Source: Anaerolineae bacterium (GTDB lineage: Bacteria > Chloroflexota > Anaerolineae > 4572-78 > J111). From it: DNA of 64,000 nucleotides. Shown here piece by piece: positions 27,861 through 37,469 of this stretch. The notes under the pieces are model-generated. The model was not told the DNA's origin, did no database searches, and saw only the letters and a list, made by a program, of their open reading frames with translations. The position numbers and the translations under genes were made by a program. The stretch lies in contig JAJVIM010000001.1 of NCBI GenBank assembly GCA_022071955.1, positions 247,200 to 311,199 on the forward strand, in the 5' to 3' direction. The stretch's first letter is position 1. Each line of letters begins with the position of its first letter.

Positions 27861-29681
27861 ATGGCAAACGTTGCAAATATTAAAATGAACGCTCCGGTCA
27901 ACCGGCTGGTGGGCGATATGCCCAAAGTCGGGATCCGGCCAACCATTGACGGCCGGCTGGGCGGCGTGCGCGAGTCGCTGGAAGAGCAAACAATGGATAT
28001 GGCCAAAGCCGTGGCCAACCTCATCACCGAAAACCTGCGCCACGCCAACGGCCTGCCGGTTGAATGTGTCATCGCCGATAGCACCATTGGCCGCGTGGCC
28101 GAGTCCGCCGCCTGCGCCGAAAAATTCAAACGCGAAGGCGTCGGCCTGTCCATCACCGTAACCCCGTGCTGGTGCTACGGCGCAGAAACAATGGATATGG
28201 ACCCGCTCATTCCCAAAGCGGTGTGGGGCTTTAACGGCACCGAGCGCCCCGGCGCGGTCTATCTGGCGGCGGTGCTGGCCGGTCACAGCCAAAAAGGGCT
28301 GCCCGCCTTTAGCATTTACGGCCGCGATGTGCAGGACGGCGGCGACAAATCCATTCCCGCCGATGTGGCTGCCAAATTGCTGCAGTTTGCCCGGGCCGGG
28401 CTGGCCGTTGCTACCATGCGCGGTAAATCGTACCTGGCGATGGGCGGCACATCGATGGGCATTGCCGGCTCGATTGTTGACCCGGCGCTGCTGGAAAGCT
28501 ATTTTGGCATGCGCTCGGAGAGCGTGGACATGAGCGAATTTATTCGCCGGGTGCATGAAGGCATTTACGACCCCGCCGAATTTGAGCGGGCGCTGGCCTG
28601 GGTCAAAGAAAATTGTCCCGAAGGCAAAGATTACAACCCGCCCGAAAAACAGCACTCCCGCGAAAAACAGGATGCGTCGTGGGAATTTTCGGTGAAGATG
28701 GCGCTGATTGCCCGCGATTTGATGATTGGCAATCCCAAACTGGCGGCAATGGGCTTTGGCGAAGAGTCGTTGGGCCACAACGCCATTGCCAGCGGTTTTC
28801 AGGGGCAGCGGCAGTGGACCGACCACTTCCCCAACGGCGATTTTATGGAAGCCATCCTCAACACCAGTTTTGACTGGAATGGCATCCGCCAGCCGTACAT
28901 TGTCGCTACAGAAAATGATCATCTCAACGGGTTGACAATGCTGCTGGGCCACCTGCTCACCGGCACCGCCCAGATTTTTGCGGATGTGCGCACCTACTGG
29001 AGCGCCGACGCCGTGAAGCGCGTCACCGGTTACGAGCTGACCGGTGTGGCCGCCGATGGTATTTTGCACCTGATCAACTCCGGGCCGGCCACGCTCGACG
29101 GCACCGGCCGGATGAGCCGCGATGGCCAGCCGGTGATGAAACCCTTCTGGGAAGTTACCCCGGCAGATGCGGCCGGCTGCCTTGATGCCACCACCTGGCA
29201 CACCTCCGACGTCGGTTACTTCCGCGGCGGCGGCTGGTCAACCCGCTTTAAAACCGTGGGCGGCATGCCGGTAACGATGGCTCGCATCAATTTGATCAAA
29301 GGACTGGGGCCGGCGCTGCAAATCGCCGAAGGCTGGACGGTAGACCTGCCGGACGAAGTGCACACCGTGCTCGACGAGCGGACCAACCCCACCTGGCCAA
29401 CCACCTGGTTTGTGCCGCGCACATCCGGCAGCGGCCCCTTCCGCGATGTTTACACAGTGATGGCCAACTGGGGCGCTAACCACGGAGCCATTAGCTACGG
29501 CCACATCGGCGCGGATTTGGTGACACTGGCCTCGATGCTGCGCATCCCGGTGTATATGCACAACCTGTCGGAAGAGCAGATTTTTCGGCCCAGCACATGG
29601 GCGGCTTTTGGCGCTAACGACCCGATGGGTGCTGATTTTCGCGCCTGTGCCAACTTTGGCCCGCTGTACGGCCAGTATTAG
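27861..29681 (+). CDS. fucI: L-fucose isomerase
   Basis: 606 aa from the ATG at 27861 (AAAAAGGAGAA upstream); E. coli FucI is 591 aa. Diagnostic segments: [20 protein letters not shown] near the start, [39 protein letters not shown] with the metal-binding Glu/Asp, and [18 protein letters not shown] with a metal His. FucI converts L-fucose to L-fuculose (and D-arabinose to D-ribulose) with Mn2+. It is followed by rhamnulokinase across a heptamer-repeat hairpin. Identity is secure. Confidence 0.93.
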   Translation: MANVANIKMNAPVNRLVGDMPKVGIRPTIDGRLGGVRESLEEQTMDMAKAVANLITENLRHANGLPVECVIADSTIGRVAESAACAEKFKREGVGLSITVTPCWCYGAETMDMDPLIPKAVWGFNGTERPGAVYLAAVLAGHSQKGLPAFSIYGRDVQDGGDKSIPADVAAKLLQFARAGLAVATMRGKSYLAMGGTSMGIAGSIVDPALLESYFGMRSESVDMSEFIRRVHEGIYDPAEFERALAWVKENCPEGKDYNPPEKQHSREKQDASWEFSVKMALIARDLMIGNPKLAAMGFGEESLGHNAIASGFQGQRQWTDHFPNGDFMEAILNTSFDWNGIRQPYIVATENDHLNGLTMLLGHLLTGTAQIFADVRTYWSADAVKRVTGYELTGVAADGILHLINSGPATLDGTGRMSRDGQPVMKPFWEVTPADAAGCLDATTWHTSDVGYFRGGGWSTRFKTVGGMPVTMARINLIKGLGPALQIAEGWTVDLPDEVHTVLDERTNPTWPTTWFVPRTSGSGPFRDVYTVMANWGANHGAISYGHIGADLVTLASMLRIPVYMHNLSEEQIFRPSTWAAFGANDPMGADFRACANFGPLYGQY

Positions 29682-29682
29682 C

Positions 29683-29760
29683 AGGAGTCAGGAATCAGGA
29701 GTCAGGAGTTAGGGGAAACAAAAGCCCCTAATTCCTGACTCCTAACCCCTAACTCCTGAA
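29683..29760. repeat. Heptamer-repeat hairpin before rhaB
   Basis: Four direct GAGTCAG-type heptamers are followed by AAACAAAAG and then by four heptamers in the opposite sense, making one long imperfect hairpin between fucI and rhaB. It ends 18 nt before the rhaB start. Confidence 0.75.
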
Positions 29761-29778
29761 ATCTTTCAGGAGGTACAA

Positions 29779-31272
29779 ATGACCAATACCACCAACTTTT
29801 TGGCGTTTGATTTGGGCGCGTCGAGCGGCCGGGCTGTGGTGGGCCAGTTCGATGGCAACAGGCTCTCGCTGCACGAAGCCCATCGTTTTGCCAACGGCCC
29901 CACTCGTCTGCTTGGCAGCCTGCATTGGGATGCGCTGGCGCTATTCTCTGAGATGAAAACCGGGCTGGCCAAAGCTGCCAGCCAGTTTAACGGCAATATC
30001 GCCGCGCTGGGGGTCGATACCTGGGGTGTCGATTTTGGCCTGCTTGACCGGCGGGGCGAGTTGATTGGCAACCCGTATCACTACCGCGACAGCCGCACCG
30101 ATGGTCAGGTTGAAGAGGCGTTTAAACTGGTGCCGCGCGAAGAAATCTTTCAGCAGACAGGCATTCAGTTTATGCAACTTAATTCGTTGTTTCAGCTTTT
30201 TGCGATGGCGCAGCAGAACTCACCGTTATTTGACATCGCTGAGACGCTGTTGTTTATGCCTGATCTGTTTAACTACTGGTTCACCGGCCGCAAAACCGCC
30301 GAGTACACCATCGCCAGTACCAGCCAGGCCTACAACATGCAGGAAAATCGCTGGGCTACCGAATTGTTGGCTAAACTGGGCATCCCGTCACACATTTTCA
30401 TGGAGGTTATTCCGCCCGGCACCAATCTGGGACCGCTGCTGCCGCACCTGTTGGAGGAGACCGGCCTGCGCGGAGAGGTGCCGGTCATCGCCCCCGGCTG
30501 CCACGACACTGCCAGTGCCGTGGCAGCGGTGCCGGTATCGGCGGATGACGCCGGGCGCTACGCCTACATCAGTTCCGGTACGTGGTCGTTGCTGGGCGCA
30601 GAAACTATCGCGCCGGTTATCAACCCAACCAGCCTCAAGTACAACTTTACCAATGAAGGCGGCGTGCAAAACACCATCCGTCTTTTAAAAAATCTGGACG
30701 GTCTGTGGCTGGTGCAGGAATGCCGTCGGGTGTGGGCGCAGCAGGGCAAAAACTACAGTTTTGCCCAATTGACCGACATGGCTGCCGCTGCGCCTGCTTT
30801 TACGGCCCTGGTTGACCCCGACGACTCGCTCTTTTTGGCGCCGGGGGATATGGGCGAACGGATGGCCGAATTTTGCCACCGGACGGGCCAGCCCGCGCCG
30901 CAAGATGAAGGTACCATTGTTCGGGCTTTTCTCGAAAGCCTGGCATTGAAATATCGTTGGGTGCTGGACCGGCTCGAAGAGTTGGTCGGGCATTCGATAG
31001 AGGTGGTACATATTGTGGGCGGCGGCACCCAAAACAAACTACTCAATCAGTTTGCCGCCGACGCCACCGGCAGGCGGGTGGTTACTGGCCCCATTGAAGC
31101 CACCGCTATCGGCAATATTTTGCTGCAAATGCTGGCTGTGGGGCAGATCAGCTCGCTGGCCGAAGGGCGCGAGGTGGTCAAACGCTCGTTTCCGGTTGAG
31201 GTGTACGAGCCGCAGAATTTTGAGCGCTGGAACGGTGTCTATCAGCGTTTTGTGGGGTTACTTTCGGAATGA
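29779..31272 (+). CDS. rhaB: Rhamnulokinase
   Basis: 497 aa, FGGY family. FDLGASSGRAVVGQFD (phosphate-binding) near the start, GVDTWGVDFGLLD, PDLFNYWFTG, ISSGTWSLLG, VHIVGGGTQNKLLNQFAADATGR are all characteristic of RhaB. It phosphorylates L-rhamnulose at O1 with ATP, giving the aldolase substrate. A strong AGGAGG site precedes the ATG and a terminator follows, marking the end of the plus operon. Identification is strong. Confidence 0.92.
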   Translation: MTNTTNFLAFDLGASSGRAVVGQFDGNRLSLHEAHRFANGPTRLLGSLHWDALALFSEMKTGLAKAASQFNGNIAALGVDTWGVDFGLLDRRGELIGNPYHYRDSRTDGQVEEAFKLVPREEIFQQTGIQFMQLNSLFQLFAMAQQNSPLFDIAETLLFMPDLFNYWFTGRKTAEYTIASTSQAYNMQENRWATELLAKLGIPSHIFMEVIPPGTNLGPLLPHLLEETGLRGEVPVIAPGCHDTASAVAAVPVSADDAGRYAYISSGTWSLLGAETIAPVINPTSLKYNFTNEGGVQNTIRLLKNLDGLWLVQECRRVWAQQGKNYSFAQLTDMAAAAPAFTALVDPDDSLFLAPGDMGERMAEFCHRTGQPAPQDEGTIVRAFLESLALKYRWVLDRLEELVGHSIEVVHIVGGGTQNKLLNQFAADATGRRVVTGPIEATAIGNILLQMLAVGQISSLAEGREVVKRSFPVEVYEPQNFERWNGVYQRFVGLLSE

Positions 31273-31302
31273 CCCGGCTGCGTGCCGATATCAAAACCTT
31301 AA

Positions 31303-31333
31303 CAACCTCCCCAGTCGCGGGAGGTTGTTTTTT
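31303..31333 (+). terminator. Rho-independent terminator after rhaB
   Basis: 9-bp perfect arms (CAACCTCCC and complement), 7-nt loop, then six Ts, 30 nt after the stop codon. It closes the plus-strand sugar operon, facing the end of the minus-strand operon at 31393. Confidence 0.9.
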
Positions 31334-31392
31334 GTGTTATGGCACCCGCTCAAAATCATCAGTTCCTCATCTTAACACCAGTGCTGGCTGGT

Positions 31393-32139
31393 TTAAATAT
31401 ACTGTCCGCCATCAACCTTGATCACTTCACCGGTGATGTGCCGAGCCTGATCAGAGGCAAGGAAAGTAACCAGATAAGCCACATCCTCAACCTGTCCAAT
31501 CCGGCCCAATACGGTTTCGGCGATAAATCGCTCTCGCAGCTCGGGCGGGATTGCCCGGACCAAATCGGTCTCGATAATCCCCGGCGCAACCACATTGACG
31601 TTGACCTGGTAAGGACCTAAATCGCGAGCTACGGATTTGGTCAGACCAATCACGCCCGCTTTTGCGGCGGAATAATTAGCTCCTTCCTGACGCCCGCGCA
31701 GGCCGTGAATGGAGGCAATATTAATGATTTTGCCTGATTTTTGCGCTCGGAATATAGACGCAGCAGCTCGGATATAATTAAAAACGCCTTTCAAATTAAC
31801 CTCCAGCACTGCATCCCACTGCGTTTCATTCATCGCCCAAATCGCTTCATTGTGATGAATACCGGCATTATTGACCAGGATATCAAGGCCTCCCCACGTA
31901 GCCTGTACCTGCTCAACCACCTGCCCGGCCTTTTCAAAATCAGTAACCTCGGCGCGGATAGCCAGACAACGCCTGCCAATTTTGGTTACCTGCTCAACCA
32001 CTGACTGAGCCTCGACCTCATTTTGACGATATGTAAAGGCCACATCGGCCTCGTTGATGGCCAGGTCCAGGGCGATTGCCCGGCCAATACCGCGACTCCC
32101 ACCGGTCACCAGAGCAATTTTTCCTTTAAGCCGCGCCAT
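31393..32139 (-). CDS. Short-chain dehydrogenase/reductase, FabG-like
   Basis: 248 aa, classical SDR. TGGSRGIGRA cofactor site, NNAG, catalytic Ser in IINIASIHG and YSAAK Tyr/Lys, followed by VAPGIIETDL. Likely an NAD(P)-dependent 3-oxoacyl or keto/alcohol reductase. Last gene of the long minus operon; in a region with acetoin-dehydrogenase-like genes it could be an acetoin or diol dehydrogenase, but FabG-like SDRs have many substrates. Confidence 0.85.
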   Translation of the reverse strand: MARLKGKIALVTGGSRGIGRAIALDLAINEADVAFTYRQNEVEAQSVVEQVTKIGRRCLAIRAEVTDFEKAGQVVEQVQATWGGLDILVNNAGIHHNEAIWAMNETQWDAVLEVNLKGVFNYIRAAASIFRAQKSGKIINIASIHGLRGRQEGANYSAAKAGVIGLTKSVARDLGPYQVNVNVVAPGIIETDLVRAIPPELRERFIAETVLGRIGQVEDVAYLVTFLASDQARHITGEVIKVDGGQYI

Positions 32140-32170
32140 TGAATCTGCCTCCTGTCTTGAAAAATAAGCA

Positions 32171-32235
32171 CACGCAAAGCCGCAAAGACGCCGAGATAAA
32201 AAAGAAAGTCTTTTGCGCCTTTGCGGCTTTGCGTG
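32171..32235. repeat. Long inverted repeat built of CGCAAAG heptamers
   Basis: 17-bp perfect arms (CACGCAAAGCCGCAAAG and complement) with a 31-nt A/G-rich loop, between the SDR and epimerase genes. The arms are made of a 7-bp unit, as in the other intergenic repeats, but with a different sequence. No U-run. Confidence 0.8.
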
Positions 32236-32298
32236 GAATTTCTTGTTCTCCGTAGCGTGTTACTGCACACAGAGACCTAATCTCAGGATATTTCGTCA

Positions 32299-33315
32299 TT
32301 ACAGCAGTGAGGTAACGTTCAGTTCCGTCCACGCCGACTCATACTGATGCCCCAGGGTTGCCTTGACCCGGATATAGTCCTGGATGCCATCTTCAAGAGA
32401 GTAAGCCGGCTCGTACCCCAACTCATCTCTGGCATAGTCCAAAGTTTGGTCGTAAACTTCAATGGGATGGGGCAAGTCGTAAGCTTTTTGCTGATGGACA
32501 ACCACATCGGGGCAGAGCTTTTTCAGTAACGCCACCACTTCGCTGTTTTGAAAAACATATCCGCCGATATTGAAAATGATGTGTTCAGTGGGCGGAGCCT
32601 GCATAGCCAACAAATATGCCCGGACAATATCCTTAACGTAGACATAGTTGGCATGGTAATCGACCGGAGGCATAGAAATGGGCTGGCCCAGCAGGGCATT
32701 TTCTATCAACAGGTGAGCAATACTTAAATCACGCCGCCGGCTTTTTCCCAACCCGTAAACCACCGATTTACGAAAACCGATGTTATCCAGGTCATACACA
32801 CTTTTGTAGTGCCGGGCGATATGCTCGTTAAAGAGTTTGCAGGCTCCATAAAGCGTGACCGGATCGACAAAAACATCTTCGCTTACCGGGCCGGGAGGAT
32901 AAGATTTGGCAAATCCATAAACACTTTGGGTGCTGGCCCAAACCACACGCTTAACTTTCATAAGTCGGGCGGCTTCCATAACATTGTGAAAGCCGCCGCA
33001 ATTCACCTGAATAGCGGTCGCCAGACGATTGTCGGTATCGGGCACCAGCATATAGGCCAGATGGAAAACATGCGCGACATTGTGGTTTTCCATAATTTTC
33101 ATCAGGTGCGGCATATCGCTCACATCACCGTAAATATAAGTGACCTTGTCTATACAATCGGCGATGTAACTAAAATCGGACGTATTATCCAGAACGACAA
33201 CTTCCCGCCCCAGGCTGACCAATTCCCGGACCAGGTGCGAGCCGATAAAGCCGGCACCGCCCGTTACCAGACAAACGCCGTCACCATCCCATTTTATTTT
33301 GACTTCCGATGTCAT
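32299..33315 (-). CDS. NAD-dependent epimerase/dehydratase (extended SDR)
   Basis: 338 aa. VTGGAGFIGSH nucleotide site near 18-28, GDVSD, VWASTQSVYG and YGACK catalytic pair, as in UDP-glucose 4-epimerase-like enzymes. Such proteins act on nucleotide sugars, but some serve in small-molecule catabolism. Its position between an SDR and a P5C dehydrogenase gives no clear nucleotide-sugar context. AAAGGAGAT precedes the ATG. Confidence 0.85.
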   Translation of the reverse strand: MTSEVKIKWDGDGVCLVTGGAGFIGSHLVRELVSLGREVVVLDNTSDFSYIADCIDKVTYIYGDVSDMPHLMKIMENHNVAHVFHLAYMLVPDTDNRLATAIQVNCGGFHNVMEAARLMKVKRVVWASTQSVYGFAKSYPPGPVSEDVFVDPVTLYGACKLFNEHIARHYKSVYDLDNIGFRKSVVYGLGKSRRRDLSIAHLLIENALLGQPISMPPVDYHANYVYVKDIVRAYLLAMQAPPTEHIIFNIGGYVFQNSEVVALLKKLCPDVVVHQQKAYDLPHPIEVYDQTLDYARDELGYEPAYSLEDGIQDYIRVKATLGHQYESAWTELNVTSLL

Positions 33316-33342
33316 CGTTCATCTCCTTTAATAAAGTGTTGA

Positions 33343-34974
33343 TCACGACTCGTTCATAAATGGATATTGCCAATCCGCGGGGGGAAGCATCGTCTCTTTC
33401 ATCGCCCGGACGGTCATCCAGCGCAGCATGTTCATCGCGCTGCCCGCTTTATCGTTGGTGCCAGAGGCCCGGCCCCCGCCGAACGGCTGCTGCCCAACCA
33501 CCGCGCCGGTTGGCTTGTCGTTGATGTAGAAGTTGCCGGCGGCATTCCGCAGAGCATTCGACATCTGCACAATGGCGTGCCGGTCTTGGGCAAAAATCGC
33601 ACCCGTTAAAGCGTAGGGCGAGGTGGTGTCGCACAACGATACCGTCTCATCAAACTGCTCGTCGGCGTAAACAAAGATTGTCACTACCGGGCCGAAAATT
33701 TCTTCCTCCATCGTCTTGAATTTGGGGTTTGTGGTGACAATGGTGGTTGGCTCGATAAAGTACCCCTTTGAATCATCGCAGCCGCCGCCGGTCAGAATTT
33801 CGGCTTCGGGAGAGGCTTGGGCATAGTCGATGTATTCCTTGATGGTGTCGAATGCGCCCCGGTCGATAACTGCGGTCATAAAGTTGGTAAAATCTTCTGG
33901 CGACCCCATTTTGATTTTCCCGACCTCAGCCGCATATTTTTCTTTGAACGCGGGCCACAGCGATTTCGGGATGTAGACCCGGGAGGCCGCCGAACATTTT
34001 TGGCCCTGGTATTCAAACCCGCCTCTGATGACCGCAGTTACCAGTTCGTCAAGTTTGCTCGACGCGTGAGCAAAAATGAAATCCTTGCCGCCCGTTTCGC
34101 CAACGATACGGGGGTAGTATTTCTTCTCAGTAATTGTCTCACCGACAGTTTTCCACATCCCCTGAAATACAGCGGTGGAGCCGGTGAAGTGAATCCCGGC
34201 CAGGTCGGGGCTGGCCAGTGCCGGGTTGCCCACCTGCGAGCCGGAACCGGGGACGAAATTGATGACGCCAGCGGGCAGACCGGCCTCTTGCAACAGGCGC
34301 ATCACGTAGTAAGCGGAATAGACCGCACTGGAGGCCGGTTTCCAGAGCACCACGTTACCGACTATTGCCGGAGCAGTGGGCAGGTTGGCGGCAATTGAGG
34401 TGAAGTTGAATGGCGTCACAGCGAAGACAAAGCCTTCCAGCGGGCGATACTCTATCCGATTCCACACCCCCGGCGAAGAAATGGGTTGGTTGCCCATCAG
34501 TTGAGTCATATAATAAACATTGAACCGCCAGAAATCGATGATCTCACACGCGGAATCAATTTCGGCCTGAATGACGGTTTTAGATTGCCCCAGCATGGTG
34601 GCCGCATTGAGCGTATCTCGCCACGGGCCGGCAAGCAGACTGGCGGCTTTGATGAAGATCGAGGCGCGATGCTCCCACGGCATATCGGCCCAGCTTTTTC
34701 GGGCCTCCAGCGCGGTCTCAATCGCCAGCTTCACTTCCTTCGCGCCCGCTTTATGGTAGCGGCCCAATTTAAGCTGATGATCGTGCGGGGCGGTCATCTC
34801 AACCAGATTGCCGGTTTTTATCTCCTGCCCGCCGATGATGAGCGGAATTTCAATTTCTTCAGCGGCCATCTGCGCCAGTTTCGCCTTCAAAGACTTCTTC
34901 TCTGCGCTCCCGGCCTGGTAAGCCCGAACCGGTTCGTTGACCGGATCAGGCACTTTGAAATATGCGTTGGACAT
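33343..34974 (-). CDS. pruA: L-glutamate gamma-semialdehyde (1-pyrroline-5-carboxylate) dehydrogenase
   Basis: 543 aa, the length of the stand-alone P5C dehydrogenase type. Features: FVFAVTPFNFTSIAANLP, GSTAVFQGMWKTVG, PRIVGETGGKDF (Glu) and the nucleophile Cys in YQGQKCSAASR; the C-terminus has the family ending QQPFGGGRASGTNDKAGS. It oxidises glutamate semialdehyde, the open form of P5C, to glutamate with NAD+. This is the last step of proline and hydroxyproline breakdown. Its presence in the operon with an HcnABC-like dehydrogenase and upstream of a hydroxyproline-dehydratase-like glycyl radical enzyme suggests such a pathway. AGGAGG precedes the start. Confidence 0.9.
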   Translation of the reverse strand: MSNAYFKVPDPVNEPVRAYQAGSAEKKSLKAKLAQMAAEEIEIPLIIGGQEIKTGNLVEMTAPHDHQLKLGRYHKAGAKEVKLAIETALEARKSWADMPWEHRASIFIKAASLLAGPWRDTLNAATMLGQSKTVIQAEIDSACEIIDFWRFNVYYMTQLMGNQPISSPGVWNRIEYRPLEGFVFAVTPFNFTSIAANLPTAPAIVGNVVLWKPASSAVYSAYYVMRLLQEAGLPAGVINFVPGSGSQVGNPALASPDLAGIHFTGSTAVFQGMWKTVGETITEKKYYPRIVGETGGKDFIFAHASSKLDELVTAVIRGGFEYQGQKCSAASRVYIPKSLWPAFKEKYAAEVGKIKMGSPEDFTNFMTAVIDRGAFDTIKEYIDYAQASPEAEILTGGGCDDSKGYFIEPTTIVTTNPKFKTMEEEIFGPVVTIFVYADEQFDETVSLCDTTSPYALTGAIFAQDRHAIVQMSNALRNAAGNFYINDKPTGAVVGQQPFGGGRASGTNDKAGSAMNMLRWMTVRAMKETMLPPADWQYPFMNES

Positions 34975-35030
34975 TAGAGTAACCTCCTGTCACGTCAATA
35001 ATCTCTTGTTTCATAATTCTGCCCACTGGC

Positions 35031-35834
35031 CTAATCCATAACAGACCCGCCACTGAAAATCAGATTTCCACCGGTCATAAAGCTGGCCGCTTCGGAAGCC
35101 AGAAAAAGAATAATTTGAGCAACCTCTTCCGGTTGCGCCCCTCGCCCCAGCGGCACTTGCTTTAAGCCTTCCTCAAACCGTCCGCCAGACAGGGCAGTTT
35201 CCGTGGCCACCCAGCCCGGCGAAATCGCATTGACATTAACGTTGTAAGGCGCCATCTCCGCGGCCAGAGATTTAGTAAAGGTGATCACGGCCCCTTTCGA
35301 AGCACAATAATGAGAGTTGCCGTACCCGGATAAGCCCGGCCTGACACCCGGACGCAGCCCATCTACCGAGGCAATATTGATAATCCTCCCGCGACGATTG
35401 GACATCATTGTGGGGATAACCGCCTGGCAGCAATTGAAAACTCCTTTTATATTTACGCCAAAGACCCGATCCCAATCCCGCTCGTCCATATCAGCGACAA
35501 GGACCGACGGATACAGCCCGGCAATATTGACCAGGACATCAATCGAGCCAAATTGCTCCAGGGCGGTGTCCGCCAGGCGTTGGGCATCAGCCCGGCTTGA
35601 TACATCGGTTGGCACGGCAATGGCGCTGAACCCGGCTGTTCTGAGTTCATTGGCCACGGCTTCGCCCCGTTCGGCACTAATCTCGCCAATCACTATTCGA
35701 CAGCCGGCGTGGGCCAGCACATAGGCAGTCGCTTGGCCAATACCGCTGCCGGCCCCGGTGACAATCGCTACGGCGTCTGGTAACTTGATGCCGTTGAGCA
35801 AAGGTAAACTGGCTACCCGATTGGATAAATTCAT
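35031..35834 (-). CDS. Short-chain dehydrogenase/reductase
   Basis: 267 aa with TGAGSGIGQATA, NIAGLYP, IINIASVDG, YCASK and SPGWVATETAL, a classical SDR. It is clearly a different subfamily from the SDR at 31393. Typical reactions are oxidation or reduction of secondary alcohols with NAD(P). Substrate unknown; the operon suggests a carbonyl or hydroxy-acid intermediate. Confidence 0.85.
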   Translation of the reverse strand: MNLSNRVASLPLLNGIKLPDAVAIVTGAGSGIGQATAYVLAHAGCRIVIGEISAERGEAVANELRTAGFSAIAVPTDVSSRADAQRLADTALEQFGSIDVLVNIAGLYPSVLVADMDERDWDRVFGVNIKGVFNCCQAVIPTMMSNRRGRIINIASVDGLRPGVRPGLSGYGNSHYCASKGAVITFTKSLAAEMAPYNVNVNAISPGWVATETALSGGRFEEGLKQVPLGRGAQPEEVAQIILFLASEAASFMTGGNLIFSGGSVMD

Positions 35835-35852
35835 CAGTAATCTCCGTTTCTG

Positions 35853-36368
35853 TTAACCTGCATTTCCCTGGGCAAAGAAGAGAACTTCGATTTGCCTGAT
35901 ATCATCGACCGGCTCGTCATCGTATACGGCTTCCACCACTTTGTTATCTTTTTTGTCTTCAAAAAAGACGTTCCACTGGCCTTTATGTGAATTAAAAATA
36001 CAGACCGGCGGCAACATGTGGTGATGCCAGAGAGTTCCTCTTTCATTAAGTTCTCTGGCTTTCTTCAGGATGAGTTGCATCTGTTCGTTGGTGGGGGCGG
36101 ATGTTATTTTCTCTTCCGCCAGGATTTCATCACCGTACAGCAATATGACCAGTTCATGGTCAACCTCCATTGGAGACTGATCAGAATAGGCCACATATAC
36201 CTGGTCATCGGTTTCGTTTTCGAGGACCAGAGCATATCCGTGGCGGCGCGTATTAAAGACACAATCCGGGGTAAGCAGATGAAAATGCCAGGCTTTGCCC
36301 TGAGCATGCCACGATTTAGCTTTTTCAATTACAGTTTCCAGGCTACATTCTTCCACAATTATTATCAA
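35853..36368 (-). CDS. Unrecognised protein with a tandem WHxHxLxPxCxFN repeat
   Basis: 171 aa, family not recognised. It is an internal duplication: residues about 11-78 and 98-166 share a pattern, with WHFHLLTPDCVFN (27-39) matching WHHHMLPPVCIFN (114-126), then conserved G, E, D, V, Y-x-D-x-P and a closing E-x-L strand. The conserved His-x-His and Cys could bind a metal or cofactor. No signal peptide or membrane segment. The TTG start is close to AAAGGA; GTG at 36356 is an alternative. It sits 18 nt after the SDR start and 66 nt before AcoX in the same operon. Confidence 0.75.
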   Translation of the reverse strand: MIIIVEECSLETVIEKAKSWHAQGKAWHFHLLTPDCVFNTRRHGYALVLENETDDQVYVAYSDQSPMEVDHELVILLYGDEILAEEKITSAPTNEQMQLILKKARELNERGTLWHHHMLPPVCIFNSHKGQWNVFFEDKKDNKVVEAVYDDEPVDDIRQIEVLFFAQGNAG

Positions 36369-36434
36369 TCCTTTCGATGATCAGTAGACCCCAGTATCCT
36401 GAGTGAGTCGAGCCGGCGAGAGGTGCATTACGGC

Positions 36435-37469
36435 CTACTGATGATGGCCATTTGACCAGTCTACAAAAAATCCCTGCCGGGCAACTTCTGCCAGGGCCAG
36501 AGAAACATCCACCAGCAACGGCCCGTCAGTTCGCAGGGTAATCTGCGCCGACTCGTCCGGCCCCAGAATAATCTCTCGTTCACCATCCAGGGCCAGTACC
36601 AGGCGCTGCCCGCCAACCGTAACGGTGTCGCCCTCTGCCAAATCGCGAGTTTCCTCAATATTAAACTGCCTGATCAAACCGGGTGCAATGGGGGCCTGTA
36701 GACGACAAACTTTTGGTTCGCCCAGTTGCAAAAACAACCCGCCCGGCTCTTTGGGCGACAACGGTTTCAGAAGCCCGCCCAGGCTTGAGACTCCGGTGGT
36801 GTTCGGCTCGCCTCGCGTCAGAATGATCTGATGAAACGTGTCGGCTTCCCAGACGGCCCGGCTGGCAACAGCTTGCCCCACCACCACGGCGATATCTACC
36901 AGCGCATGATCGGAGGCATAACCGTTACGGCTGATTTGCAACCGCTTGCTGCGATAGGCCACCCGGCCCAGGGTATCAGGAAACCTGGCCACAAAACCGG
37001 CGGCAAAACCGGCCACCGTTCCTTCCACCAGGTAGGGCACCACATTGTTAGTGCCGCTGGAAAGCGGCAAAATCGGCACATCGCCGCAACCTTTGGCCAC
37101 CACTCGATTGGTGCCGTCTCCCCCCAGAACGATAATGCAGCCGACGCCCAACTCCCGCATTGTCTGAGCCGCCACAATCGAGTCGGCGGGGCTGTTCTCA
37201 ATCGACATATCGAGCAAACTGGTCTTGTCTCGCAGCCCGGCCAGCGACTTTGGCAATTTGGACAAAGCCTGGCGGCTCAGGCCCAGGGCGTCGGGCATCA
37301 GGTAAATCTGGTCAACCCGCATGGCTTCCAGCCCGGTCAGAACCCTCTGGACGATGTTTATTTTTTCCTGCGCGCCGAAGACGGTCCCGAGGGCAATCAA
37401 GCGGCGAATATCGGTGCCTGAAGCCGGATTTACAATTATGCCGACCGATATTGGTTGGGAGGTTAACAC
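36435..37469 (-). CDS. acoX: ATP-NAD kinase family protein, AcoX-like
   Basis: 344 aa. N-terminal GIIVNPASGTD and LGGDGTNR match the NAD-kinase-like glycine-rich motif; SSGTNN follows. The combination and length fit AcoX, a protein of unknown function that is regularly encoded in acetoin dehydrogenase operons. Directly upstream are E1beta, E1alpha and E2 genes, which supports the call. The GTG start overlaps the stop of the racemase-family gene by 7 bases. Whether AcoX phosphorylates NAD or another substrate is not known. Confidence 0.75.
   Translation of the reverse strand: MLTSQPISVGIIVNPASGTDIRRLIALGTVFGAQEKINIVQRVLTGLEAMRVDQIYLMPDALGLSRQALSKLPKSLAGLRDKTSLLDMSIENSPADSIVAAQTMRELGVGCIIVLGGDGTNRVVAKGCGDVPILPLSSGTNNVVPYLVEGTVAGFAAGFVARFPDTLGRVAYRSKRLQISRNGYASDHALVDIAVVVGQAVASRAVWEADTFHQIILTRGEPNTTGVSSLGGLLKPLSPKEPGGLFLQLGEPKVCRLQAPIAPGLIRQFNIEETRDLAEGDTVTVGGQRLVLALDGEREIILGPDESAQITLRTDGPLLVDVSLALAEVARQGFFVDWSNGHHQ

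Noticed and set aside
27834..29201. 455-codon open frame on the minus strand
   Set aside because: It is fully antisense to fucI, which has clear homology motifs and a ribosome site. No domain seen in the antisense product.
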